From Benincasa hispida (lineage: Eukaryota > Streptophyta > Magnoliopsida > Cucurbitales > Cucurbitaceae): a DNA stretch of 64,000 bases. The stretch covers positions 41,589,652 through 41,653,651 of the forward strand of contig NC_052349.1 of the NCBI RefSeq assembly GCF_009727055.1. Direction: 5' to 3'. The notes under the pieces are model-generated. The model did not search any database, was not told the DNA's origin, and saw only the letters and a list, made by a program, of their open reading frames with translations. Positions within the stretch are counted from its first letter, which is position 1. Every line of letters starts with the position of its first letter. The translations under genes and the position numbers were made by a program. Positions 23,786-34,164 of this stretch are shown here, one piece after another.

Positions 23786-24374
23786 TGTTCCAAGATCTCA
23801 ATGCTTGTTTCAGCCCATAAATAGACCTATTAAGCTTGCAAACTCTTTGCTCTTGATCTGGAACTATGAACCCCTCTTGTTGAGTCATATAGATGGTCTT
23901 CTCAAGATTACCATTAAGAAAGGAAGTCCTAACGTCCATTTTCCATATTTCATAATCATAAAATGTGGCTATGAATAGGAGAATCCGGATAGACTTGAGC
24001 ATGACAACAGATGAGAAAGTTTCCTCATAGTCAACTCCCTCGACCTGGGTATAACCCTTTGCCACGAGTCTAGCCTTAAAGGTTTGCACCTTTCCATCTA
24101 TACCTCTCTTTCGCTTATAGATCCACTTACACTCAATAGGTCTTACCCCATCAGGTGGATCAACAAGCTCTCAGACGTTATTGAAGTACATAGACTCCAT
24201 TTCCTGGTTCATGGCTTTAACACATTCACCTTTGTCAACATCCTCCATTGCTTTCTTAAAAGACAATGGAACCTTGACCCCATCATTCGAAATGACGTTT
24301 TAAGCTTCAGTCAAACCCATGTAGCGATCCGGTGGGTTCATAACCCCCCCACTACGTCGAGGCAATCTCAACTC
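23785..24374 (-). pseudogene. copia G reverse transcriptase, N-terminal half
   Basis: Open frame 24089-23760 begins at an internal Met (FKARLVAKGYTQVEG) and carries ETFSSV, KMDVRTSFLNGNLEKTIYM and RSIYGLKQALRSWN. Upstream in frame is the PxGVRPIxCKWIYKRK-like lead. It is cut before the YVDD motif at the breakpoint with gypsy E sequence. Confidence 0.85.
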
Positions 24375-25140
24375 TTAAGCTGGTTGACTAGATGTCCCAA
24401 CCTCAACAACTCTTGTTGATCTGTCAGCCTGTTCAACAACTCTTGTTGAACCCTCAGTAGTCTCAGTCTCACTAGAGATCTCACGAAAAACGAGCTTACT
24501 TTGTGGCTTATGATTCCGCATGTGATCTTCTTCTAAGAAGATAACATTTGTAGAAACAAACACTTTGTTCTCACTTGGATCATATAAGTATCCACCTATC
24601 ATTTCCTTGGGATAGCGTACAAAGAGGCAAACCTTCGAACGTGGTTCCAATTTCTTTGGGTTAGTCACTAGCACATGTGCCGGACAACCTCAAATCCTGA
24701 AGTTGCCTAAACTACCTTTATTCAGGATATAACATGCAGCCTCCACTGCAAAACCCCAAAACGAGTCTGGAAGATGAGCATAACTCATCATACACTGAAC
24801 CATGTCCAACAAGGTTCTGTTTCTCCTTTCAGATACACCATTTTTCTGAGGTTTACCAGGGGCCGAGATTTGGGGCGCAATCCCATGTTCTATCATATAG
24901 TTCTGAAATTGGAGATCCATATACTCTTCACCATAATAAGATCGTAGTGTTTTTATCGTCTTACCTAACAAGTTTTCAACTTCAGCCTTATACTCCTTGA
25001 ACTTGTCAAGGGCTTCAGACTTACATTGCATTAGGTAGAGGTACTCGAATCTTAAATAATCATCTATGAAAGAGATGAAATATTCATACCCACCTCAAGC
25101 TCTAACATTCATTGGACCACAGAGGTCTGAATGTACAAAC
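24375..25140 (-). pseudogene. copia G integrase, second catalytic Asp lost
   Basis: Frames 25031-24690 and 24674-24375 carry LLGKTIKTLRSYYGEEYMD, NGVSERRNRTLLDMV and DSFWGFAVEAACYILN. The second catalytic Asp (LRSDRGGEY in the family) is Tyr here, while Glu in VSERRNRT is kept. After a frameshift near 24690, the C-terminal part has PRSKVCLFVRYPKE and STNVIFLEEDH. A catalytically dead integrase is inferred. Confidence 0.85.
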
Positions 25141-25205
25141 TCCAAGGCTTTTTTGACTCTGTAACCTTTTCCAGTAAAAGGTCGTTTGGCCATCTTGCCT
25201 TCGAG

Positions 25206-25613
25206 TCATGATTCAAATACCAGTAAGGAATTTTCTTCTAAACTCTTTAGAAGTCCACTTTTCACCAACTTTTCAATCCTATTGAGATTGATGTGACCTA
25301 ACCTAAGATGCCAAATATGGGCGTTTTCCTTAGAAGAAACCTTTGGTCTTTTAGCTGTTGTTGTCGTACAAAACATTGCAGTGTTAAACAAGGTTTTTAT
25401 GACTAACAGCCTTAGTACAAATAAGTTACTTTCCATTGAACTATAACCAGTCTCCATTCCATTCTTGAAAATAAACACTTGATTCTCTGAAAAGGAGACA
25501 TTATAGCCTTGTTCAATGAGACAAGAAACTGAGATTAAGTTCCTCTTAATATGAGGAAATAAAAAAATACTATCCAGTAACAGATAACGTTTCTTATCAA
25601 CAAATAACTTCAC
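25206..25613 (-). pseudogene. copia G protease tail and GAG-pre-integrase
   Basis: The open frame has HIKRNLISVSCLIEQGY (end of protease) and IWHLRLGHINLNRIEKLVKSG (zinc-binding HH part). It ends at SLLVFES then stop, where the CxxC part is expected; one Cys position reads Phe. The next frame continues into HSDLCGPMN, the first catalytic Asp of integrase. Confidence 0.85.
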
Positions 25614-25679
25614 TTGCCTATAACAACAGCTGAAACAACTTCACCAGTACTAACTCGTAGAGTCATCTCTCCCTGTGGC

Positions 25680-25745
25680 TAGAGATGTCCATGGGGCGGG
25701 CGGGGCCGGGGATGCCATTCCCCATCCCCGTCCCTGATGACGAAA
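25680..25745 (+). mobile_element. End fragment of a GC-rich hAT-like MITE
   Basis: TAGAGATGTCCATGGGGCGG followed by GGGGCCGGGG and CCCCATCCCCG. The TAGxGxTGT start is shared with the MITE at 4118, but the interior is a different, GC-rich family. Only one end is present; the other is replaced by E-type LTR sequence. Confidence 0.5.
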
Positions 25746-25912
25746 AATTAGCTATCAAAGACTTAATGACTAAAATTATGATGAATGCAATATGCGATGC
25801 ATGTCTTAAGCTATGCGTTAGTTCTCATGCATCGGTGGTCATCCGTTGGAATGAAAATATACGTTACTCTTATATGCGATGACCATGTGTTCCTATCACA
25901 AGTTTTCTTGTG
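25746..25912 (-). repeat. Inverted scrap of E-type gypsy LTR
   Basis: Its reverse complement contains AAGAAAACTTGTGATAGGAA and ATGGTCATCGCAT, matching the E LTR near 14690-14790 (AAGAAAACTTGTGATAGGAA). It is joined directly to the truncated copia C 5' LTR. Confidence 0.65.
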
Positions 25913-27456
25913 CTCAGCTAGACAAGATGGAATTTAATCTTTCCCCGCAGCAGGGGTATGTAGATAGATTGCTCCCTTAAGGGCTGATTCCATGTCTTGA
26001 ACGATGTGGCGTCACACACCTTCTCATGGCCCAAGAGGTTTCCGTACATAGTAGGACTATGTTGTATCGGTCATTAGAGGGATCAGTGGTACTTAAGGAG
26101 TTAGATGTAACTACAGGGGCAAAACGGTAAATTGGTTCAGTTGTACTTACGAGCATCTGTGAAGGGTTATCGTAAGGTTGATTGGTTATATCAAATGGAC
26201 ACAAAAATATATCTGAGGTGAGAATAGTGCAACTTTCGATCTTTAGTGGAATGCCTGAAAGTTAACGGATGGTGCATCTCGTGGCTAAAGAGTTTAGTCA
26301 GTTATTCTCGTACCGTTGGAGCTTCGAGCCATAGGTCCATAAGGTCCCCTTGGTAGCTCAATGGATTCAAGTTGAGAATCAGTTTTTGGGTCAGTTTGAA
26401 GTGTTCAAATTGACAAAAGGGAGTTCGATTATATATAAAATGATTGAACTAGTTAATTATATATGATATGATTGACATTATGTATGAGATACATTAATTA
26501 GAGGAAATGGATATAAATATGATTTATATTTAACGGAGGAGAAAAGACTATGGTTCATATGTTGCATTTGATGTGATATTAAACCATAGGTTAATGAATG
26601 TAAAATGATTATATTTATTTTTTAATTTGAAAATTATAGGATAATTGTTGTGCCGATTTTTTCTTTGTAATCGTGAGATAGTGGGAAGTTGCATTCAGTT
26701 TTCGTAACTGAAGGATAAACTGAAAATAATTTTCATTTTGCAAAAGATCAAACATTCGCTCACGTTTTAGTGTTTATTGCCTATTGCATAGCAAACCAAG
26801 AGCCTACACGATAGCTCAGAGATTCTAAACGAGCGTATACTCACTCACAGTTTACTAAACGATCACATAGGATTTGCTAAACGATCGTCTAGCTTTTTCC
26901 TAAACGATCGTGCGCCCAGCGTTCACCAAACAATAGTTTATACGATCGCGGCCTTTTTACTAAACGATCGTGTACCTCTTCCTAAATGATCAAGCATTGT
27001 CTATACGATAGACATCTGTCTTCTCCCACTTGCTTGGTCGTGGTATACGATCATCTTTCTTCCTTATTCTTTCTACCAAATCCAATAGAGCCCACACCTC
27101 CTGGATTCGCACACTGAGAATACCGAGGGTTCTAAGTGTGGTGTCCTCCCTACTGTTGTGTTTGTGTGGAGTCCATTCATGGGTAGACGACCATGATTTG
27201 GTGGACAATTTGCTTGGATTTTCTCAGCAAGAACGAGAACGAGTGATCTTTGGACGCAAACGAGTTTTTTGTGAATAAGGGTTCTTCAACTGGTACGTTT
27301 CTTGTTCTCCTTGTTGTTTAAGTTTTCAAGCATGCCTGTAATTTGTTGTATATTGCATAACTAGTCTGTTTGAATGTGAATGCATTAATTCTGTCACAAT
27401 GAGTTTTGAACGATCTCGCTTCCGCTCAGAGGTACACTTTGATAAGAGTTCCTTCA
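25913..27456 (+). repeat. 5' LTR of copia C, 5'-truncated
   Basis: Homologous to the 3' LTR part at 35946-37017 and, inverted, to solo LTRs B and F. It ends GTTCCTTCA next to the primer site. Its first several hundred bases are missing. A cluster of palindromic words (AAACGATCG) lies at about 26830-26990. Confidence 0.85.
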
Positions 27457-27457
27457 A

Positions 27458-27474
27458 TTGGTATCAGAGTCAGG
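27458..27474 (+). other. Primer binding site of copia C (initiator tRNA-Met)
   Basis: TTGGTATCAGAGTCAGG, one base after the LTR end, matches the plant copia consensus TGGTATCAGAGC with one change. Confidence 0.85.
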
Positions 27475-29769
27475 TTCTGAACTTCCAAATTCATTGATGC
27501 AAAGAATAGAATTTACTTTCTGGGTAGGTGAAGCATGTCTACATTCTATTTAAGTGTTAAACGTGTGTTTGTCGATGTAGATTAATAGAGTTTCTGGGAT
27601 GAAGCCTTTGGTTGTTTAAATTCTTTTACATTTGAACTTAATTGTAAGGACCCCTACGTTTTTGGGTATATTAACTTGCTATCGAGTCTATAATTTTAAA
27701 GTGAGTCTGTGAGTCGTTCGTGAAGAAGTTTCAAGGCAAGAAGTTGTTGTTCTTCGAGGATGAAGACGACCAAGTGTTGGTCGGGTCGTGTAAACGATGC
27801 GGTAAACAATCGTCGAGTATCGGATACTCGGGAGCAGGTTGACACACTTGCACTAGACGATCCTGTAGCTCAGCAAGCTTCATCGCTTAGTTCTTGACTA
27901 CACGATCGCGGAGTAAATCGTTTACTTAATCGCTTGTTAAGTGATCGTCTAGACGATCGTGCTTCATAGCACTGTCGTCATCTAAACGATCGTTTAGAAC
28001 TCACGTGTTTTTATTTTGTGCGCTAAACAATTGAGTACCTCATGCTTCATCGCATAGTTATTGGTACTCGATGTAGCTAAACGATCGTATACCCGACCAT
28101 GTTTACTAAACGATGGGAGCTTTGCCCAGGCGGTTCAAGACCCGACTCGCCTGTGAACCGGTTTTCTTGATGGATTATGTAATAGATAGAGTTTTTATTT
28201 CCGGTTCCCGATCCATTAATCTTTGTGAATGTACATATGATGTATGTTTATTTATATGTCATATGGTATGCCATATAGAAGAAATCCCACCTTAGGTTAT
28301 GCATTGGTCATCTCTTTATTGTAAGTGTTATGATTTAGAGAAGCACGATTTAAATTACGTAAGAGCATGCTCATGCATCATATAATATAAGAGTGATATT
28401 TATGCATGTATAAAGCATAGACATGAATCATCTGTATATTATAAGTGTTATAGTATAAGGGTGTATGGAGTATGTTTTCTTGGTTCGTTACTTGTATATA
28501 AAAGTTATATATAGTAATGAACGGACATTGCATGAAGCATGACACATAGATTAAATTTATAAGTGTTATAAATACCTAGTTGTGTGGCAATGTGGTTTTA
28601 GTTGTTTCTTTTATAAAGGTTATAAGGAAATTAGAATTAAAATCTATAAGAAAGACATGCATGTTGACGTAGGTTTGAATCATGGTTTTAAAAGTGCTTT
28701 AAAACTTGGTGGAGATAGACCTAAGATCACGGTTCTAATATGATTAGTAACCTTAGGCTTTATTCTTTTAATCAGTTTAATAGGATTAAATTGACTAATA
28801 AAAGGTTAAAGTATAACAAATCTATCTATAAGAAAGTTTTTATATAAGGCGGGTTCTGTCTAGTCTGGGGTATTTAAAGTGACAGAAACGGAACACCCCT
28901 ACTTGGGAACCTACCTGGAAAGGTGAATTATATAGATTTGATGCATGCATGCAAATTTGAGGACAGTCCATTAAAGAGTTTAATGTGACTACTTGAACTT
29001 GTTTAATTTCAAAGACAAGAGTTATTTTTGGGAAAACTAAACTGACTTAGATTAAAATCAGTAGCCGGATGGTCTAAGTTAATGAACCCCTAGGTAGAAC
29101 ATTCAGTGGGAGGTACTTGGGGTATCTGATACTTCATTTAAGCCTCTCACATTTCTCCTTTTATTGTCCATACCGTGAGATCTATCCTCGGCCTCGAGGC
29201 ACCATGGAAGTGTCCTCCTAAAGAATGGTTTTGGGTAGGTCAATATCAAGGTGGTGGGACAGCATATCCCACGATCTCTCTCATTAGGTTGAATAAAGTT
29301 TCTGTGCATCGCCTCGAGGCACCCTGGGAGTGTCCCCCTATAGGATGGCAGTTTTGCACGTTTCTTTATTTGATCTCCTGTATAAAATAAGGTTACTTAG
29401 TCTTTTGTCCTAATCTGCTTTTTCCCTACGGTGGGTGCATTAAGGTGGGACTCTGGGGCTGAAAATGAGGGCTTACACTTACGTGAAATTGTTAAGGGTT
29501 AACAGTTCTAGACCGAACGAATGGTGACTGTTTGGTGCAGTTCCAAGAGTTGGTTCTGCCTAATGGTTGAGAGTGTCTCATCCCAGTAAAGGGGTATCTG
29601 ATCACCCCACCGGTAAAGTTTGTCCTGCCTCGTTGGTGCATCATTGCGAAATAGAAGTCTTTTCACTTAGGGTACTTGGTAACTATTTTGCTAAAACTGA
29701 AATTGGTGTTAAAATATGGTTTAGCATAGACTTATTAAAGTTTGTTATGTTTTCAGCAACGTTTTTTAA
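27475..29769 (+). other. Leader of copia C between primer site and gag (2.3 kb)
   Basis: No protein is recognised. It contains a second cluster of ACGATCGT-type palindromes at about 27790-28110, an imperfect direct repeat with CGCCTCGAGGCACC (CCTCGAGGCACC at 29191 and 29312), and the inverted pair CAGGCG/CGCCTG at 28118-28152. A leader this long is unusual for copia, so it may include unrecognised insertions. Confidence 0.55.
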
Positions 29770-30597
29770 ATGGCTACAGCCAAACTAACTGGCGAGAATT
29801 ACGCTAGTTGTAAATACATGATCACGACTATACTTATCATCGAGGATCTCATGTTCGTCCTAATGCAAGAGCATCCTATTCCACCTTCTAACTTCGTTCG
29901 AAATGTTTGGGAGGCTTATGAGCGCTGGAAAAGGGCGAACGAGAAGGCCCGAGCCTATATCTTGGCCAGTCTTAACGACGTGTTGGCCAAGAAACATGAG
30001 CTCATGGTCTCAACGCGTGAGATCGTGGAGTCCCTGCAGGGGATGTTTGAACAACTGTCTGGACAGCTCAAGTATGAGGCTCTTAAATGCATCTTCAACT
30101 CCAAAATGGAGGAAGGCACCTCTGTCCATGAACATGTGCTTAACATGATGGTCCACTTCAATATGGCAGAGATGAATGGGTCTAGGATCGATGAGGGTAG
30201 CCATGTTAGCATTATCCTGCATTTGTTGCTGGATAGCTTCCTGCACTTTGTTAGCAATGTGATTCTTAACAAAGTGGATTATACCCTTACAACTCTCCTC
30301 AACGAGTTGCAGACATTCCAATCCTCACTGAAAAGTAAGGGGAAAAAGGTTGGTGAGGCAAATGTTGCCTCGTCTTCAAAGAAGTTCCATCAAGGTTCGA
30401 CCTTTAGGACTAAGTCTGCACCTTCTACTTCTCACACTGGAAATTAGAAGAATAAGAAAGGTGGTAAGGGGAAGGGGAAGGGGCCTACTAACCCACCACC
30501 TATCACCCAGCGAAATAGGCATCTGGCACCGATTGACAAGAGAAAGTGTTTCTACTACAACCAAGACGGACATTGGAAGAGGAATTGTCACCACTGA
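29770..30597 (+). pseudogene. copia C gag with internal stop and damaged zinc knuckle
   Basis: ATG at 29770 opens 225 codons with KLTGENYASCKYMITTIL (copia gag start), WKRANEKARAYILASL and the UBN2-like middle (EIVESLQGMFEQ), then a TAG at 30445-30447. The frame continues to the CCHC knuckle CFYYNQDGHWKRNC (30547-30588). The second Cys is Tyr (codon 30556-30558), so RNA/zinc binding should be impaired. A TGA lies at 30595-30597. Confidence 0.88.
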
Positions 30598-31143
30598 CTA
30601 AAGGAGAAGAACGCGACCAAGGCTAAGGCAAAACAAGGTAAATATGATTTACTAGTCTTGGAAACTTGCTTAGTGAAGAATGATGATTCTACCTGGATTA
30701 TTGATTCGGGTGCCACTAAACATTTTTGTTCTTCTTTTCAAGGGATTAGATCCTGACGGCAGCTGGAGGCTAGTGAGATGACGATACGAGTAGGCACCGT
30801 GCACGTCGTCTCAGCTGTGGCAGTGGGAGGGATCCAGTTGACTTTACAGAAGAAATTTCTAGTTTTACATAATGTTTTTGTAGTTCCTGAGTTGAAAAGA
30901 AACTTAATTTTTGTAAAGTGCTTGTTACAACGTAAATATACTCTTGAATTTAATGTGAATAAAGTGTTTATTCATAAAAATGGAGTTGAGATCTGTACAA
31001 CAAAACTAGAAAATAACTTGTATGTGGTAAGACTGTTGGCAACGAGTTCCCTCCATAACGTAGAGATGTTTAAAACTGTCGTAACTCAAAATAAACGTCA
31101 ACGAGTTTCTCCAAAAGAAAAGGCCCAACTTTGGCACCTTTGA
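30598..31143 (+). pseudogene. copia C protease
   Basis: WIIDSGATKHFC carries the intact active-site DSG (30703-30711). A TGA near 30753 interrupts it. The frame from 30778 has VPELKRNLIFVKCLL, EFNVNKVFIHKNG and the lead into GAG-pre-integrase, ending at TGA 31141-31143 inside LWHLxLEH, where relatives have Arg (CGA to TGA fits). Confidence 0.85.
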
Positions 31144-32184
31144 TTAGAGCACATCAATCTCAATAGGATTGAGAGGTTAGTGAAGAATGGCCTTCTAAAT
31201 GAGTTAGAGGAAAATTCTTTACCGATGTGCGAATCTTGCCTTGAGGGTAAGATGACTAAAAGACTTTTTATTCGAAAAGGTTATCAAGCCAAAGAGCCTC
31301 TAGAGTTAGTACATTCTAACCTTTGTGGTCTGATGAATGTGCGAGCCAGGGAGGCTATGAGTATTTCATCACCTTTACTGATGATTACTGAAGGTATGGG
31401 TATGTTTATTTGATGCAACAGAGATCTGAATCCTTTGAAAAGTTCAGAAAGTTTAAGGATGAAGTTGAAAATGCATTGGATAGATGGATTAAGACACTTC
31501 GATCAAATCAAGGTAGAGAGTTTTTGGATTCGGGGTTACAGGACTATTTGATAGAACATGGAATCGTTTTCCAACTCTCAGTGTCGGGTACACCCTAGTA
31601 GAATGGTGTAGCGGAGAGGAGAAACAGAACCTTGTTGGACATGCTCTGGTCGATGATGAGTTACCGGACTCGTTTTGGAGTTTTACAATTGAGACTGCAG
31701 TGTATATACTCAATTGTGTTCCTTCCAATAGTGTTGCGAGAACACCTCTGGAGTTGTGGAACGAGCGTAAAGCTAGTTTACATCACTTCCGCATATGGGG
31801 TTGCCCAGCACATGTGCTTGAGGCAAATCCAAAGAAACTGGAACCACGGTCGAGGTTGTGACTCTTTGTAGACTACCCCAAAGGTACAGAGGGGGTTACT
31901 TTTAAGATCCGTCAAAAAACAGAGTGTTTGTTTCTACGAACGCTATTTTTCTAGAGGAGGATCATATTAGGGAGCACAGTCCACGTATGTTACGTAAGCT
32001 TTCCAACGAAACTACTGAAACTTTAACAAGAGTTATTGAAGGGCCTCCTTCATCAGCAAGAGTTGTTGATGATAGTTCATCTGGTAGGTCGGTTCCATCT
32101 CAAGAGTTGAGGGAATATCGACGCAGCAGGAGGGTGCGCACCCACCTATGCGCTATCTGGGTTTCACAAAAATCCTGGCTATAG
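31120..32184 (+). pseudogene. copia C integrase, both catalytic Asp replaced by Asn
   Basis: The zinc part is HINLNRIERLVKNG and CESCLEGKM. The first catalytic Asp lies in HSDLCG in relatives but is HSNLCG here; the second, LRSDRGGE, is LRSNQGRE. Glu in GVAERRNRT is kept. Two adjacent TAG codons (31596-31601) stand where relatives have Gln-Gln (TPQQNGV). A 1-base loss near 31350 shifts the frame and a TGA near 31858 follows. C-terminal STNAIFLEEDH and the spacer end at 32184. Confidence 0.88.
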
Positions 32185-32209
32185 TGGCGATGGCGACGTT
32201 AAGGATCCG

Positions 32210-32950
32210 TTGTCTTATCAAAAGGAAATGGAAGATGTTGACCGGGATGAATGGGTCAAAGCCATGGATCTCGAAATGGAGTCGATGTACTTCAACTCAG
32301 TGTGGGATCTTATAGATCAGCCTGATGGGGTGAGACCTATAGATCGTAAATGGATCTACAAGAGGAAACGGAGTGCCGATGGGAAGGTGCAAACCTTCAA
32401 GGCTCGACTTATGGCAAAGGGTTATACCCAGGTGGAGGGAGTCGACTATGAGGAGACTTTCTTGCCTGTTGCCATGTTGAAGTCGATCCGCATCCTCCTG
32501 TCCATTGCTGCTTATTATGATTATGAGATTTGGCAAATGGACGTTAAAACTGCCTTTTTGAATGGCAATCTTAAGGAGACCATTTATATGGTGCAGCCCG
32601 AAGGATTCAATTCCCAAGGTCAAAAGGAAAAAGTATGCAAATTGAATCAGTCCATTTATGGGCTGAAATAGGCATCTCGATCTTGGAATATTCGGTTTGA
32701 TACTACAATCAAATTGTACGGCTTTCACCAAAACGTTGATGAGCCTTGTGTCTACAAGAAAATCGTCAACAATTTAGTAGTTTTCCTAGTGTTATATGTA
32801 GACGATATCCTACTAACTGGGAATGATGTAGGACTACTGACTGCAGTTAAGAACTCGTTAGCGACCCAATTCCAAATGAAAGATTTGGGAGAGGCTCAGT
32901 TGGTTCTGGGTATACAGATTTTTGGGATTGTAAAAACAAAGAGTTAGCAC
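32210..32950 (+). pseudogene. copia C reverse transcriptase
   Basis: Well preserved: DGVRPIDRKWIYKRK, FKARLMAKGYTQVEGVDYEE, QMDVKTAFLNGNLKETIYM and SIYGLK, then TAG (32669-32671) where relatives have Gln, then the frame from 32714 with LYVDDILLTGND (YVDD, 32795-32806) and QMKDLGEAQLVLGIQIF. A single-base loss near 32925 shifts the frame. Without the stop and shift this domain would look functional. Confidence 0.9.
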
Positions 32951-33776
32951 TATCTTAGGCATCATACATTGACAAGATGTTGCTCAAGTACTCGATGCAG
33001 AACTCTAAAATGGGTCTACTACCATTCAGACATGGAGTTACTTTGTCTAAGGAAATGTGTCCTAAGACGCCTCAAGAGGTTGAAGAGATGAGACGGGTCC
33101 CATATGCATCTGTCGTTGGCAGTTTGATGTATGTGATGCTCTGTACGAGACCAGACATCTGCTATGCTATGGGAATAGTCAGTAGGTATTAGTCTAACCT
33201 AGGCCAGGGTCACTGGACCGTAGTTAAAAACATCCTTAAGTATCTTCGGAGAACGAGGGACTACATGCTCGTGTATGAAACTAAGGATTTAATCCTTACT
33301 AGATACATGGATTCTGACTTTCAAACTGATAAAGACTCTCAGAAGTCCTCTTCAGGGTGAGTTTTTATAACGGAGGAGCAATAATGTGACAGAGCACCAG
33401 GAAGGGGTGCATCCCCGACTCCACGATGGAGGCCAAGTACGTAGTGGCTTGTGAAGCTGCTAAGGAGGTCGTTTGGCTCAGGAAGTTCCTAACAGATCTG
33501 GAAGTTGTTCCAGATATATCTAGGCCCATCACCCTCTTTTGTGATAATAGTGGTGCTGTGGCAAACTCCAAGGAGCCTAGGAGTCACTGTCAAGGCAAAC
33601 ATATAAAGCGGAAGTATCATCTCATTCACGAGATAGTGCATCGAAGGGAGGTGATAGTCACGAAGATCGCTTCGAAGCATAATGTTGCTGACCTGTTTAC
33701 GAAGGCTCTTATGGCTACAGTGTTTGAGGGTCACCTTCAGAGCATGAGTCTACGGGACCGCTCGCGGCTGGACTAG
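32951..33776 (+). pseudogene. copia C RNase H
   Basis: After a TAG at 32956-32958 (LSxASYIDKM; Gln in relatives) the frame from 32977 has VVGSLMYVMLCTRPDICYA and ends at TAG 33190-33192 (SRYxSN; Gln in relatives). It then continues LKYLRRTRDYMLV. The first RNase H Asp region reads RYMDSDF. More stops near 33358 and 33387 follow; the last frame (33426-33776) has MEAKYVVACEA (EAEY altered to EAKY) and LFCDNSGAV. The C-terminus is KIASKHNVADLFTKAL. Confidence 0.87.
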
Positions 33777-33780
33777 GGAA

Positions 33781-34164
33781 ATCAATAAACTAAGATCTCT
33801 GGTTTTCGTTTGTAACTTAAGCATGTATGTGGAGACATAGCATCATGCCTTAAGTGATAACCAAAATGATCTGTAGTATATGGACATAGGAGGAAAACCT
33901 TATCCTGGTAATGCTATGAATGCAGCCCGCTTTGTAGAATAGTTACAAGTGTTGTGACTTGCTACAGTTGGTTTGATCCTGATCATTCATGTGGAGACAT
34001 GCGAGCGGGGACGTCCTATACAAAGGAGTTTGTATAAGACCGAACCACAAAGTGTTATAGTCACGTTATATAACGTCATTCATGACAGAGACTTCACTTC
34101 ACCAGGATGACCATAGGTAATATGACCTCAATCCTGAGTGAGTTAGGAATTTCTGCCTTTGAGG
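33781..34164 (+). repeat. 3' LTR of copia C, first part (before solo LTR H)
   Basis: Homologous to the reverse complement of 10230-10640 in LTR B (AAACTAAxATCxCTxGTTTTC, GGTAATGCTA-type words). It joins the pol end (GGACTAGGG) without a purine tract or the TGTTGGG start, so about 0.2 kb was deleted at about 33777. Confidence 0.75.

Larger units (their letters stand above)
23785..25679 (-). mobile_element. Copia fragment G, minus strand (protease to mid-RT)
   Basis: On the - strand this reads from the C-terminal side of protease (about 25670) through GAG-pre-integrase and integrase to RT, ending just after GLKQALRSWN. Both ends are abrupt and no LTR is attached. It is close in sequence to copia C (YTQVEGVDYEETF, STNxIFLEEDH in both). 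Confidence 0.88.

Noticed and set aside
26830..28110. CRISPR-like array because of repeated palindromes
   Set aside because: Spacing is irregular, the words vary, there are no unique spacers of constant length, and this is a plant genome.
28118..28160. tRNA-like element (GGTTCAAGACCC resembles a B box)
   Set aside because: No cloverleaf, A box or acceptor stem could be built around it.
29955..30321. - strand frames over copia C gag
   Set aside because: Shadows of the + strand gag; no independent features.
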